The notes beneath the pieces were generated by a model, which saw nothing but the letters and a program-made list of their open reading frames with translations, searched no databases and was not told where the DNA came from. Made by a program: the position numbers and the translations under genes. A DNA stretch of 64,000 nt from Pseudovirgaria hyperparasitica (Eukaryota; Ascomycota; Dothideomycetes; Acrospermales; Acrospermaceae). This document shows positions 35,186 through 46,803 of this stretch, in pieces (the stretch's first letter is position 1; every line of letters starts with the position of its first letter). The stretch spans positions 3,511 through 67,510 of the forward strand of contig NW_022985553.1 of assembly GCF_010093815.1 (NCBI RefSeq), written 5' to 3'.

Positions 35186-36378
35186 ATGTCGCTTTTTGGC
35201 CAAACGGCATCCGCTGCTACAGCTGCAAACCCGGCACAAGGTGATATCAAATCCGATGTACCAGTTACGAATCCGCCAGAAGACAGTATATCTGCACTTG
35301 CATGGTCAAGTGCGGGAGACTATCTGTCCGCTAGCTCGTGGGACAAGAAGACGTATGTTTATCAGGTGCAGGCTGGTGTGAGCTCAGGTTTGACGACGAT
35401 TACGCATGAAAAGCCAGCGCTGGATACGTGTTGGTCGAGTGTAAGGAAGACTTATTACCCTGGGCTGAGCTTTGGACTGACAGTTGGGCAGGATGGTACT
35501 AAAGTCTTTTCTGCCGGCGCAGACAAAGCCGTGTTCATGGTGGACATGAATAACATGGGCCAAGGGCAGAAACAGGTCGCAGCCCATGATGACACAATAA
35601 GCTGTGTGCGTATTCTGGTAGTCAATGGCAAAGATATGCTAGTTACAGGCTCATGGGACAAAACGATCCGGTACTGGGATCTCACATCTTCGACCCCTCA
35701 GGCCCAAGTCACAGTTGCAGAACGGGTCTACACGATGGACACAAAAAATAATCTACTTGTAGTTGGTACTGCAGATCGCTGGATTGAGGTTTTTGACGTC
35801 AGCAGCAACCCATCAGTTCCCGTCAAAAAGCTCCAGAGTCCGCTGAAATGGCAGACACGGGTTGTGTCGTGCTTCAATGATGCCTCGGGTTATGCAGTCG
35901 GAAGTATCGAAGGCCGATGTGCGATACAATATGTTAAGGATAGTGACAGCGGGTATGTCTCTCCACCAAAGAACCCTGCTTACGACGACATGTGCTAATC
36001 TGTACTACACACAGCTCGAACTTCTCCTTCAAGTGCCACCGGCAGAACGATACAAACAATCGAGACGTTGCCAAGGTGTATTCTGTCAACTGCATCTCAT
36101 TTCACCCTGTACACGGCACATTCAGCACTGCGGGTGCCGATGGGACTTTCCATTTTTGGGACAAAGATGCCAAGCATCGTTTGAAGGGCTATCCAGAAGT
36201 CGGTGGTACAATCAGCGCGACAGCGTTCAACCGGAATGGAGAGATCTTCGCGTATGCAGTCAGTTATGACTGGAGTCAAGGGTTTCAAGGAAACAATCCG
36301 AACTACCCGAACAAGATCATGCTGCATCCTGTCGGTGCGGATGAGTGCAAACCACGACCCGGGAGCAAGAAGCGATAG
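35186..36378 (+). CDS. RAE1: mRNA export factor RAE1/GLE2 (WD40 protein)
   Basis: Nuclear-pore associated beta-propeller that binds the GLEBS motif of Nup98/Nup116 and is needed for poly(A) RNA export. Two exons (35186-35952, 36015-36378; 62-bp intron) give 376 residues, close to the usual 350-370. WD-type repeats are visible as WSSAGDYLSASSWDKK, TGSWDKTIRYWDL and TAGADGTFHFWDKD, and the family-specific PPEDSISALAW and SNFSFKCHR segments are present. The start MSLFGQ is shared by orthologues and was preferred over an upstream in-frame start. Convergent with the glycerate-kinase-like gene. Confidence 0.95.
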
Positions 36379-37561
36379 TAAAGGATATCTTGTGGCTGAG
36401 ACATCAAAAAAATCGAACCAGTTGACTAATATCGATCCAATGAATGGCATGGCGTTATGGGTGTATAGTATATATAGGATGTTTCGCGAGCATTTCGAAA
36501 TGTTCTGGCGGATTTGTTGCACGTAGAGCATGGAAAATGGTTCGTACTTAGGACTGCAGGATATCCGACTTATTCGTATATCGCAATGATCACATCCTAT
36601 GAGGCAATATCCGCCTTGGATTTCAGCAAATCAGATTCCTGCTTATTATTCAACATCACATTCTTATACCTAGTATCGATGCAGCCCCAGTACATCAAGG
36701 AGTAATACAAGATAAGACAAGGCTGCTCTGCCCCCAAAAAATTCACTACCCGGTAGAGATGCGCCCAGATTGCCCTTGATAAGCATAGCTCCGTCGTTGC
36801 GGATTCTTCCTCTGACACACCTCTTCACTCCTGCAGAGTCATCAGTTGGTCAAATAGTACTGGGCCAAGCTGATGATTAATCCTTTGCGGTGACTTGTGG
36901 TTTCTTAAACGTCTTATAGTATGCTGAACTCAAACGACTTTAGGAAGGTCAACTGAGTACTATTGCCTCAAGTCCTGCTGGAATAAAAAGTGCGAGGTAT
37001 CTAATTCTATTTACACGTAGCAAAATCATATATTGATAAGCAGCGACAAGCAGCGTGATTGCCAAATATAATTCTGTCTTCGGAATCCGCCTCTGACTTC
37101 CATTTCCTTCGTTTGAGCACCCTCTAGTCAAATCTTACTGCTTGGTTAATGAGAAGCCATACTCCTGTCTTTTCACAATGTCGAATCGTTGAGAGTCACC
37201 GATGCCCTATCCCAATAGCATCGGAATGAGGTTTTCTACCTGCTACATGGCGATACTCGAGCAGCGTTTACACAATATACAAACTCCTTTGTTCGAAGCC
37301 TTAACCGTAGTCAGAGTGATTAACTGTGAGACATTGCACGCAGTCCCCAACATCTTCGAAATCATCACCAACAGACTCCGTCTATACAGATCTTATTGTC
37401 TTAATCCAGTCTCATACTTTGTGAACTTAACATTGAGTTGAATATCTAGAGGCACCTGGTTTGCGTAAGGAAGTGAAGAGGCATATGAAGATTCATCACT
37501 GTCTCCACGAGATAGTATCTACATCCTCCGGAGTTGAGCCATCCACGCAAAATTTAGACGT
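36379..37561. other. Intergenic region between RAE1 and TDA10, with a possible relic
   Basis: Convergent 3' ends flank this 1.2 kb. On the - strand, 36,949-37,131 has a hydrophobic frame and 36,597-36,818 a frame with AHLYRVVNFLG; together they faintly recall RTA1-like membrane proteins but cannot be joined into a gene. Confidence 0.35.
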
Positions 37562-38473
37562 CTACAATACCTGCATATCTAAAATCTCCCTTTCCTTCCC
37601 AAATACTACCCGGACATGTCTTCCCTCTCCATTCTCTTTTCCCACAAACAAGCCTTTCCTCAGACGCCCCAGATACATTTCGTAACTTGGCATATACCCC
37701 TGAATGAACTCCTCAACCTGCTCATCACCCATCCCAGTCCCTTTCGTCTGGATCAATGTATGTTCCTGCTGCGATCTCCACATATACACATTCTCTAGTT
37801 TCTCTGTATCCAGATGAATGAAACAATCAAACGAGTCTGGTCCCATAAATGAACGACAATACCTCGTGAGATTCCGGTTCAGCTCCAGCAGATGCTCGAT
37901 GTGATGCATTGGCAGTGTATTGGTCAGTGACACAGGGCTCTCTGATGCCTCTTTCAGTTTCATGCTGAGATCATCCTCTGAAATCGGCTGAAAGCCCACG
38001 CACCACCCCTCGAACACCACGACCTGCACTGCAGACTCAACCACAGGCCACTGCTCCTCTGGCACACGATCGCCTTCACCATCAAACCTGCTTTTATCAA
38101 ACATGGGGATCCGCACAGGCTCGGTTCCCTTCCTTCCTCCCTTCATCGCATCAAAGAAGCGGCTCGCTAGTTGCTCATCATGGGTTCCTGGCTGGCCTCT
38201 CGTGCGAAACAGTCTGTTCTCTGGATTCTCATCCCGTAATCTGATGAGTTGAGCGTGTGTGAGGTAGAAGTCATCGAGTGAGACGGTGATTGCATTGAGA
38301 TTATGTTCTGTTGATAACAAGGCGACGATCGCGTGAGCCCATGTTGATTTGCCGGAGCCCTGTAAACCGGAAACGCCGATAAAGACTGGTTGGGAGGGGT
38401 CAGATGCTACTTTATGCTGAATCTGTGGAAGAAGAAGGTTGAGAACTTTGCAGGCGCTGACTTGGACGACCAT
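37562..38473 (-). CDS. TDA10: D-glycerate 3-kinase-like P-loop kinase (TDA10 family)
   Basis: Single exon, 303 residues. Walker A is GLQGSGKSTW (about residue 35-44), followed by the substrate-side box SLDDFYLTHAQL and the RGQPGTHDEQL motif shared with plant D-glycerate 3-kinase, then MFDKSRFDGEGDR and VFEGWCVGF. Near the C-terminus are PDSFDCFIHLD, VYMWRSQQEH and EEFIQGYMPSYEMYL. Family members phosphorylate D-glycerate to 3-phosphoglycerate in plants; yeast Tda10 is structurally the same fold but its substrate is less certain. It is divergent from a tartrate/D-malate-type dehydrogenase whose product could be glycerate, which supports the glycerate kinase reading. Confidence 0.9.
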   Translation of the reverse strand: MVVQVSACKVLNLLLPQIQHKVASDPSQPVFIGVSGLQGSGKSTWAHAIVALLSTEHNLNAITVSLDDFYLTHAQLIRLRDENPENRLFRTRGQPGTHDEQLASRFFDAMKGGRKGTEPVRIPMFDKSRFDGEGDRVPEEQWPVVESAVQVVVFEGWCVGFQPISEDDLSMKLKEASESPVSLTNTLPMHHIEHLLELNRNLTRYCRSFMGPDSFDCFIHLDTEKLENVYMWRSQQEHTLIQTKGTGMGDEQVEEFIQGYMPSYEMYLGRLRKGLFVGKENGEGRHVRVVFGKEREILDMQVL

Positions 38474-39060
38474 TGTGTGGAAATGCTGTTTGTCGTTGTG
38501 GAATGATCATGAGGTTTCAGGTCGAATCACGGATGCAGACATCGTGTTGGTGTGGGGTATCGGATTGAATAGTAGCAAATGGGTACCTAGATTTTGAAGT
38601 TCAAACATCAACCACTGTGATGCGTAGAGTCATCAGCTTGAAGGTCGTTGGCTCGTCTTAGATATCATCTCCCACAATTCTCATCCGGATCGCTCCCGGA
38701 GTTGATGGACTTGACGCTTGAGGCGTTGGGTGTTCCTAAGATACCGGCATTGGGAGACTCCACGAGCTCACACAGTTTAGTTCCGACTATGAACAGCATC
38801 TCTCCGTCTCACCGTATTGTCTGTCATACACCAAACTAGTCTTCTGCAGAAGCCAGCTCACAGTCTCGAAAAACTACCTATGCAGCACATATGCGCGCGC
38901 ATGTCTCAACCTCTAGTTTATCATGTTCGAGCTTCGTCAGTGGGGCATTAACCAAAACAATACCCCACCAAATATACCATGTGTTATATGGTCTTCTTGA
39001 TCCACACCTCATATATAACTCCTCCGAACATCTCGATCATACCATCGTAGAACAGTGGCA
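38474..39060. promoter_or_regulatory. Divergent promoter region of TDA10 and tartrate dehydrogenase-like gene
   Basis: 587 bp between two outward-facing start codons. A TATATAA-like stretch occurs near 39,010, about 50 bases upstream of the dehydrogenase ATG. No regulator site can be assigned with confidence. Confidence 0.5.
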
Positions 39061-40266
39061 ATGTCCCCTGCGACTCCCTCCCGCAAGCATTCCATCGCTT
39101 GTATACCTGCAGACGGCATTGGGCCCGAAGTCATTAGTGCAGGCGTCGCCGTCCTGAAAGAACTTGCTGCCCTGGACGGCACATTTGAGCTCATATTCAC
39201 AAACTACGACTGGAGCTCTGCGACATATAAGAAGAGTGGCAAATATATACCCGATGGCGGCCTTGAGAGTCTCAAGAAGCATGATGCGATTCTATTCGGC
39301 GCCGTGGGCGCCCCAGGTACGTTCCGCCCAATTTTCTTTCCTATTTCACACTGCGCTTTCTTCTCGGGACTACAAAATGAGTAGGACGTGTGCGAGTATT
39401 GGCCAACACACATAGATGTCCCCGATCATATAAGCCTCTGGGGTCTGCGCCTCGCAATCTGCCAACCACTCCAACAGTACGCGAATGTGCGACCAACGAA
39501 GATCTTCCGTGGCACACAGTCTCCACTACGTGCCACGTCCGCCGGTGATCTTGACTGGGTGATTATACGCGAGAACAGCGAGGGTGAATACGCGGGCCAA
39601 GGAGGGCGGTCACACGTCGGGCAGCCGTGGGAGACTGCAACTGAAGTAAGCATCTTCACTCGACATGCTGTAACGAGATTACTGGAGTTTGCTTTTGAAA
39701 TGGCGCGGAAGAGGCCAAAGAAGCATATAATTGTTGTGACGAAGAGTAATGCGCAGCGCAATGGTATGGTCATGTGGGATGAAATCGCGAGTAGTGTGGC
39801 AAAGAGATTTCCGGATGTGACAGTGGAAAAGATGTTAGTAGACGCAATGACGTGTAGGATGGTGCTACAGCCGAGCAGTATCGACACTATTGTCGCGACG
39901 AATCTGCATGCTGACATCCTGTCCGACCTTGCGGCTGCATTAGCTGGAAGTATCGGTATTGCACCAACGAGTAATTTGGACCCGACAAGGCAGAACCCGA
40001 GTATGTTCGAGCCGATCCATGGGAGTGCGTTTGATATCACTGGTAAAGGGATCGCAAATCCGGTGGGTACATTCTGGACGGCGGCAGAGCTGTTGAAATG
40101 GCTGGGTGAGGAAGAGGCGGCGGCCAACATGATGGAGTGTGTGGAGAACGTGTGTGAGGCTGGAATTCTGACGAGAGATCTGGGTGGCAAGGCAGAAACG
40201 AAAGAAGTTACGGAGGCGGTAATTGCGGAGTTGAGAAGATCATATCTTCTTGCTAAGAAGGATTGA
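39061..40266 (+). CDS. Tartrate dehydrogenase / D-malate dehydrogenase (decarboxylating)-like protein
   Basis: NAD-dependent beta-decarboxylating dehydrogenase of the isocitrate/isopropylmalate family. Bacterial tartrate dehydrogenases of this subgroup oxidise (+)-tartrate, decarboxylate D-malate to pyruvate and convert meso-tartrate to D-glycerate. Two exons (39061-39316, 39416-40266; a longish 99-bp intron) give 368 residues. Start region IACIPADGIGPEV binds the dinucleotide; substrate and metal residues appear in IRENSEGEYAG (about 138), the catalytic-Lys region VTKSNAQRNGMVMW (about 194), VDAMTCRMV and NLHADILSDLAA (about 250), and the NAD loop EPIHGSAFDITGKGIANP. The YDWSSATYKKSGKYIPDGG and SLWGLRLAICQP segments are typical of the tartrate dehydrogenase subgroup rather than Leu2. 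Exact substrate is inferred. Confidence 0.9.
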
Positions 40267-40495
40267 ATCCCTTTGAAGTTGCCGGTGTTGTAGACTGTTC
40301 ATAAGTCCACTGCATTGGATATGCTTTTCACTTGGCCTGATATCTTGACCTCACTGGCGGAAAACCAAGGTAGCTATCAAGTACATTCGCAGCTATAAGG
40401 TTTCTTTTGAACAATCAGGGATATCATCAATGGACTTGACTTGGATCTCGTTTCTGCCAGTTGACTTTCTTTGAAGCGCTAAGCTTGTTGGGTAA

Positions 40496-41553
40496 CTAGA
40501 GCACGGTCAGCGAAATCAATTGACCGTTATAGGACTTATTTGCACCCCCATTAGGCTCAGACCTGCGCCCGTAGAATGGGTCGACGCGCATATGATCTTC
40601 CCAGAACGACTTCCGGTTATAGTTCCAAGAATATTGCATTGGGATTTCAAGCTTGGCGACTGTCTGGAAACGGTATTTGTCTTGATGCCATGGGATTCTG
40701 ACACATTTCCCAAGCTGTTCGTCCAGATTTCTAAGTAGCTGACTGAAATAGGTATTCGACTTGGTGAACACCATGGCATCCATTTAGCCACATGTCCAAG
40801 GTGTCCTCTGGGCCATCAGCTGTCACAATCTCCTTTCCAGGGTCTTTTGGGTCGCAGTATTTGGTACAAGCCTATACTTGCAAACATAGTCACCAGATCG
40901 ATAGGCGGGTCGGGAGCGTACAGGGGAGTTTCGAGTTGCGTATTATGGAGCTAGTCAAGTCCTGGCTGTAGATCGGTATCCTGGCGCTTTTCCAGTGCCT
41001 TGTAGTACTCCTCCTTGCTATCGTATCTCGAACGAAGTTCGAAAATCTCGTTTGTGGTTTTCGCATCGGCAACCTCATGCACAGGAGCTGAATTAAACTC
41101 GATGTCTTAAGTCGGAATACTTTTACTTGCGTCGAAGAAGTCACCTTTTACGTTGAACACCAATATAGCAAGTTCTCTGGACTTCAGAATACGATCGTGC
41201 GGGCCTGGATCGCCCGATTCAGTACTATGACGAAGTGCAGCAGGATACTCTGTTTGCTTGTGGAACAGCTCGGTCTGGCTCAGGTGTGCTGGCAGGTCGT
41301 GCTCAACCTCGAAAACACCCCCGAGGAGTCCTTAGTGCGAGCGTGTGTACCTAGGCTAGATTAAAGGTCTGATGAAGGACTTATATAAATTGATGAAGTT
41401 ACCTCCAAACGCATGACAACATTTATTCTATTGCCCCTATGGCATCTGATTGATCTTTTCGGCAACGGCTTGAACCTGCTCTTCATCTGCTGGTATCTTG
41501 GTAACGCCATTGGCGTTCCAGTGGATGTACCTCCTGCTTCGTAAATTTGGCAT
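40496..41553 (-). pseudogene. Decayed catalase-like gene
   Basis: Across about 1 kb on the - strand, pieces of a fungal small catalase-like protein appear in order but in different frames: IHWNANGVTKIPADEEQ (near 41,500), THARTKDSSG (near 41,330), HDLPAHLSQTELFHKQTEYP and STESGDPGPHDRI (near 41,200-41,300), FNVKGDFFDASKSIPT then a stop then DIEFNSAP (near 41,090-41,150), LEKRQDTDLQ, CKYRLVPNTATQK (near 40,870), and finally NLDEQLGK, FQTVAKLEIPMQYSWNYNRKSFWEDHMRVDP (split here as two parts, 40,520-40,730). I count at least three in-frame stops and two or more frame changes, so it is dead. One stop (after SIPT) is where relatives have Gln, a C-to-T change compatible with RIP or simple decay. 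Confidence 0.85.
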
Positions 41554-42162
41554 ACTGAGTATTTAGTTTGGAGAATCCTTGCCCGCCATAAGATGACTGA
41601 GGCAATGGAGCTATCATAGCTCTTAACAATGTGGACGACTCGGGGCCGTTGACTTATTAAGCCCACTGATGTCAGTACTCAGACGAAGACCAGCAAGACT
41701 AGTCTTGCAGACTACCACTCACCTGCAGATGGCTTTTCACTAATCTACGATTGGCTCTAATGGCAAATGTAAATGTTGATACATTTCATCTCAGGGAACA
41801 CGCATCTTTCTGTAGCAGACGGCGACCGGTCTTGCGTGATCTTTAGGCCATCGCTAAAAGTCTCACTAGATAGATGTCTTTCTCGTTGCGCGAAGGACAG
41901 ATTGAACTTTGCACACTCCATAAATTTAGCTCAGCACTGCATCCGTGTATAATTCCGATACGATTGACGCGCACCAACGTCTAGACGTTGTAGAAGTCGC
42001 TCGGCGCTAGTGATCCATGGCCTTTACGAAGCCACCTGGTGGAACGTCCGCACCGAACATCTGTTACAACACACCACCAACATGGCCCTGCACGTTTAGA
42101 CCATCCCCCGAACCATGCCCTGCCATTCATGCTACATCTAACTACAGCATCTTTCTCCTACA
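41554..42162. other. Intergenic region upstream of RUD3
   Basis: About 600 bp with no recognised gene. Holds the RUD3 promoter; pyrimidine-rich close to the start. Confidence 0.5.
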
Positions 42163-44159
42163 ATGGCGACAGCTAACACTTCAGAACCAGTACAAAACTC
42201 TATAGGTCAGAATTCGTTTCGAAACGCAGCTCAAGGCTGACAACGCCATGTCCACCTCAACTAACATGATACCAGCTTCAATCTCGAAGGTGAAGAAGAA
42301 TAAGAAAAAGAAAAAGGCTCCTGCAGCCAGAGTAGAACCCGAGTCTCAAAGCTCAGAAGTCAATGGAGCGCCAGACCATGTTGATGTGGATGACGTGGAG
42401 GATGGAGAAGAAGAGCCTGAGACACCCGTGGTAAGGCTACCTGCGCGGCTTGAAAGAGCTACATGAGCTGACCAGACCGTCGACTCAATCACATCGAATA
42501 GAGACAGAAGACAAGGAATTGGTCGTCGCGGAACCTGCACTATCCAAAGACACTACGACAAATGGACACACAAGCCGACAAGCCTTCGTCCGGTCCCGGT
42601 CCAGCCCCGAGGATCTATCTGACGATACGTCTGAGCGCTTGGATGCTCTAGCCAAAGAGCGCGACAACCTTCGACTCGAGGTTACAGAATTGCGGAAGTC
42701 CTTAGAATCGATACAGTCGAAGCATGAGGAGGAAACCTCCGGGTTGAAAGAGGAATTGGAGGAGACACAAAGTGGCAAAGAGCATGCCGAGACGCAATAC
42801 CGCAATTTGCTTGGAAAGGTCAACACAATTAGGTCACAGCTTGGTGATCGCCTAAAGCAAGATGCTGTATATATTCAGAGTTCCTATGCATAGCTCGATC
42901 ATACTAATGAAGCAACAGGAGGAGCTCGGTATTAAACAAACGCGGATAGAAGAGCTTGAGGAACAGAATCGCGACATGAAGGAGATTAACGAATCCTTAG
43001 AGGAGGACGTTCAACAGTTGCGCAAATCCAACGAACAGCAAGCTTCAGAGATCTCAAGCTTGAGGAGTCGTTCGAGCGTGTCACAACAGAACTGGGTGCA
43101 AGAGCGAGACGAGTTGATACAGAGGGAGGCGTACGCCAGGGAGGAGTTCGAAAACGCACGTCAAGCGATGCAGGATTGGGAAGTGCTAGCCATGGAAGAG
43201 CGGTCCTTGCGAGAAAATCTTAGTGAGAAGATTTCCGACCTTGAGGAGCAGCTTGTCAGCATGCAAGACGCCTACCAAAGCGTAACGGCAGATCGGGACG
43301 CAAAGGTGTCAACCTTGGATACTCTGCAGAGGCGCGTACAGGAGGAGCACGACGGTAAGATTGCACACCTTAGATACTGTAACACCACTCATGCCTGGCA
43401 TAGCACGGAAGAAAGAGCTTAGAGAGCTCGTTGAAAGATCAGAGACTCAACTTGAGGAATTGCGCAAGAAGTTCCAATCTGCCGAGACAACGGCAGCGGA
43501 AGCCACCAGCAAGTTCGAGACTGCCCAGAAAGAGCTGGAGCGGACATCCGAATTCGAAGCACAAGTGAAGGAGAAGAATCTTTTGATTGGCAAGCTCCGA
43601 CACGAAGCAGTGATTCTTAATGATCATCTCAGGAAGGCTCTACGTTTGCTACGGAAAGGCAAACCTGAAGATAATATAGATCGGTCTGCTGTACAAACAT
43701 TCGCGATTGAGTCGCGCTAATTTTTTTAGGAACATCGTTACAAATCATTTCCTCCACTTCCTTGCCCTCGACAGATCCGACCCAAAGAAGTTCCAAATCC
43801 TCCAGCTTATCGCTGCTCTTCTCAACTGGAGCGATGATCAACGCGAGCAGGCGGGTTTATCACGACCAGGCGGCTCTAATGTAAACCTTCGCATTCCCGT
43901 ATCACCTTTCCGTCGCACACCCAGCACGCCAAGTCTTGGTACTGATACGATGCTCACGACAGAGAGCAGCTCCGCCAAAGAAAGCTTAGCGGAACTATGG
44001 AGCAACTTTTTGGAACAGGAGGCAGCGGCAGGTCAAGCTGAGGTCAAGGGAAGTCCATTGATGAGCCGTCGAGAAAGTGCTGCAAGCCCTGGGAACGATT
44101 CAGACCTTCAGAAGGGAAAGGAGCGAGCAGTCAGTCATTCAGGACTAGGCATATCGTAG
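42163..44159 (+). CDS. RUD3: Golgi matrix coiled-coil protein RUD3 (GRAB domain golgin)
   Basis: Cis-Golgi golgin that is recruited by Arf1 through its GRAB domain and tethers vesicles. Best model has six exons: 42163-42205, 42276-42430, about 42504-42866, 42919-43354, 43404-43683, 43730-44159, total 568 residues in frame. A Lys-rich stretch (KVKKNKKKKKA) near the start is followed by an acidic linker, then heptad-rich coiled coil from about residue 100 to 430, and the GRAB region LRHEAVILNDHLRKAL...IVTNHFLHFLALDR...QLIAALLNW near the C-terminus, which identifies the family. The acceptor of intron 2 is uncertain: the obvious GACCAG site puts the coiled coil out of frame, so ATAGAG at 42,503 was used. 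Confidence 0.88.
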
Positions 44160-44534
44160 CATGCGTTTCGGTTCTTTGCATGGTAACCCATTTAGCACTG
44201 TGGAAATTTCGTGTTCGATTCATGATTACCAGCTTGTACTATACTAGACCATACACAGTACATAATTGTACATCTGACACAGATCTGCTCGCGTTGATTT
44301 GCCAAGATCCATCAATTCGTAGGGTTTGAGTTTCCCCTTCCTCGTTGCCGGACCCTGCATCACCAGGGCACGTTCCCCACACTCAACCTTTGCTGCTGCA
44401 GGCAGACGTTCTAACAAGCCCACCCTTCTCAAATGCCATTGTGCTCGCACATCCGACCCCTTTTGTCCCTTATACATCCCAGAGCATTCGTAAGAGTCCC
44501 TCGGTACACATATATCTTACCTCGTCTTTACACA
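44160..44534. promoter_or_regulatory. Spacer between RUD3 and GUK1
   Basis: 375 bp holding the RUD3 3' end and the GUK1 promoter. The final part is C/T-rich. Nothing else seen. Confidence 0.5.
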
Positions 44535-45217
44535 ATGGCGCCCAGCCCTAACACCCAAGCCATCGAGAAAAACCGACCCATCGTAATCAGCGGCCCCAGC
44601 GGCGCCGGTAAAAGCACAATCCTCAAGAAACTCTTCACCGAATTTCCCGATAAATTCGGCTTCAGCGTGAGTCGTACGTGTAATTCCTGCATACGTCGCC
44701 CACCAGCATCCCGCAATCCAGCATATATTGACAAACCTAACCCCAAGACACGACACGTTCCCCACGCCCCGGCGAACTTGACGGCCGTGAATACCACTTT
44801 ACAAGCCCGGAAACATTCTTGCAGATGGTCTCCGACGATGCTTTCATCGAGCATGCGCAATTCGGCGGGAACCGGTATGGCACCAGTATAGCGGCCGTCG
44901 AAAGTATTGCATCTACCGGGCGCATCTGCATACTAGACATTGAGCTCGAGGGCGTGAAGCAAGTTGCGAGCCACAAGACGTTTCCGCGGCCTTTCTTTTT
45001 GTTCTTGGCCCCACCGAGTCTGGATGTTTTAGAGGAGAGGTTGAGGGCGAGAGCGACGGATAATGAAGACGCGATTCAGAAGAGACTGGCGCAGGCAAAA
45101 GTCGAGATGGACTTCGCGGAGAGAGGGGAAATACATGATCAGGTCGTAGTGAATGAGGATTTGGAGAAGGCGTATAATGAGGTCAGGAGGTTTGTGGAGG
45201 AACGGGTAGGAGTGTAG
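44535..45217 (+). CDS. GUK1: Guanylate kinase
   Basis: Phosphorylates GMP (and dGMP) to GDP with ATP in the cytosol; essential for GTP supply. Two exons (44535-44673, 44748-45217; 74-bp intron) give 202 residues, normal for the family. P-loop [10 protein letters not shown] lies at about residues 20-29; the GMP-binding part reads [21 protein letters not shown] across the splice (given as one motif split by the intron), then [14 protein letters not shown] and [12 protein letters not shown], with the lid [20 protein letters not shown]. The start MAPSPNTQ was chosen over an upstream in-frame non-ATG start. Confidence 0.96.
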
Positions 45218-45623
45218 GCCTGTGCATGATTGAATAATGTATGATACCACAGTCGTTTAGACGTTCAAATAAACATTGCACACAAAACGTGAGATATCAA
45301 AGGCTTAAGGCGGGATATAATGCGCTCTCATATTATCATAGCTCTACTCCAATAAGGGTACTAAGAAATTATAGGTAGTAAAGAGAAGCTGCCCAGCGCT
45401 AATTTTAATCCGACGCATCAGATCTGTAGGTAATAAAATAATCTTCGAAGTGAGTAGGCTTGTCCGTCCTGACTGAAGTACACCCTGGCTCCCAACTCTC
45501 CTGTTCATATTGGAGAAGCTGCATATGTGGACACCAAACCCGTCCTCTTGTTGCTAAAGATCCATAGAGTCACAATCCCACCATATCAGCCTCTACCGAC
45601 AACTGCTTCCTCAATCGTCCGTC
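45218..45623. terminator. Convergent 3' region of GUK1 and CDC10
   Basis: About 400 bp between two converging stop codons, AT-rich near 45,300-45,450; must contain both polyadenylation regions. No gene seen. Confidence 0.45.
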
Positions 45624-46803
45624 TTAATATCCGTTCATGGTCATCCTCTGGCTATTCCTGCTGAGCTCACGGTCAGCAGCAGGAGAGATAGGCCTGCTCC
45701 CATGTCCAGCAGCAGAGCTCTCCTTAAGCGCGAGAAGCTGTTTAGCACGGAAGGACTCGTAGTGGATCTGCGAGGTTGTTTCGATAAGGTCTTGAAGGTG
45801 GGTGCGCGTAAGGAAGTTTCGTAGATAGACGAATTCGCAGTGGTTTTCATCCTCAACTATGCTATGGTTAGCCCTCGGTAGTAGATATATAGTTGGTAGT
45901 AGATTACCATTGATAACGCCCCATCGGTTTTGACGGCCGCGCACCTGCTTGCCGTTGACGACAATGGTCTTCTCAGATCCAACAACGGCAAAAGGGATGA
46001 TACTCTGAATATCTGTCAGATACTGATAGTCTCTGGACATGTCGACATATAACTGACCTTGATTTGCGCGTTCAGAGCAACCTCTTCTTGGTCAAGCTCA
46101 TCGTTGTCGTATGGGTACATCCGAAGGTTGTGGAAAGCAAACTCCTCCTTTATCCTTTCCTTGAAGGCAGCGCGCTCTTCCAATGTTAAAGTATCGCTCT
46201 TGGCGATAACTGGAACCACGTTGACAAACTCTGACAGCTTCTTCAAGACGACAATGTCGATGGGCTTGAGAGCATGTCCTGATGGCTGGATGAAGAACAA
46301 GCAGCAATGAATGCGGGTATCCTGGAGATATCGCTCACGCTGAGCGGTCAATTCCTTGCGCAGGTATGCGCTGTGTTGATCTTTGATGTACTTGACGATC
46401 GGGTCCCAGCAGCGGTCGTTATTGATGAGGTCGCCATAACCCGGGGTATCGACAATGTTCAGTCTCAGACGTACACCGTTCTCTTCAATGATATGAGAAA
46501 CAGACTGAATTTCGGTGGTGCTACGAATGGGCTCGTCGGGCACGAGACGGCCCTTGCTGTCCATCAAGTGCGAAGCGAAGATGGTGTTGATTAGGGTGGA
46601 TTTGCCGAGACCAGTTTGACCTTATATGACCATTAATTCCATGTTGATAGAACACAAATATGAGATTCCATACCAACGCAGATGACATTGAACTGGAAAC
46701 CGCGCTTCAAGAGCTTCTTCTCAATCTGCTGCGTGATGCTATCGAAACCGACATGGCTCTTTGGGTAGACTGACGGTTGCTGTTGGTTCATGAGGGTGGC
46801 CAT
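45624..46803 (-). CDS. CDC10: Septin CDC10
   Basis: GTP-binding septin that forms filaments with other septins at septation sites and hyphal tips. Four exons (46803-46674, 46620-46058, 46004-45908, 45856-45624; introns 51-53 bp) give 340 residues. After a short N-terminus comes the polybasic KKLLKRGFQFN, the P-loop VGQTGLGKSTL (about residues 43-52, split by intron 1), switch DTPGYGD and the G4-type box AKSDTLT. The septin unique element ends in HLQDLIETTSQIHYE. There is no C-terminal coiled coil, which separates the Cdc10 group from Cdc3, Cdc11 and Cdc12 groups. Intron 2 could also end six bases earlier at GACAG, but that acceptor would break the SIIPFAVVG frame. Aspergillus name for this group is AspD. 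Confidence 0.94.
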
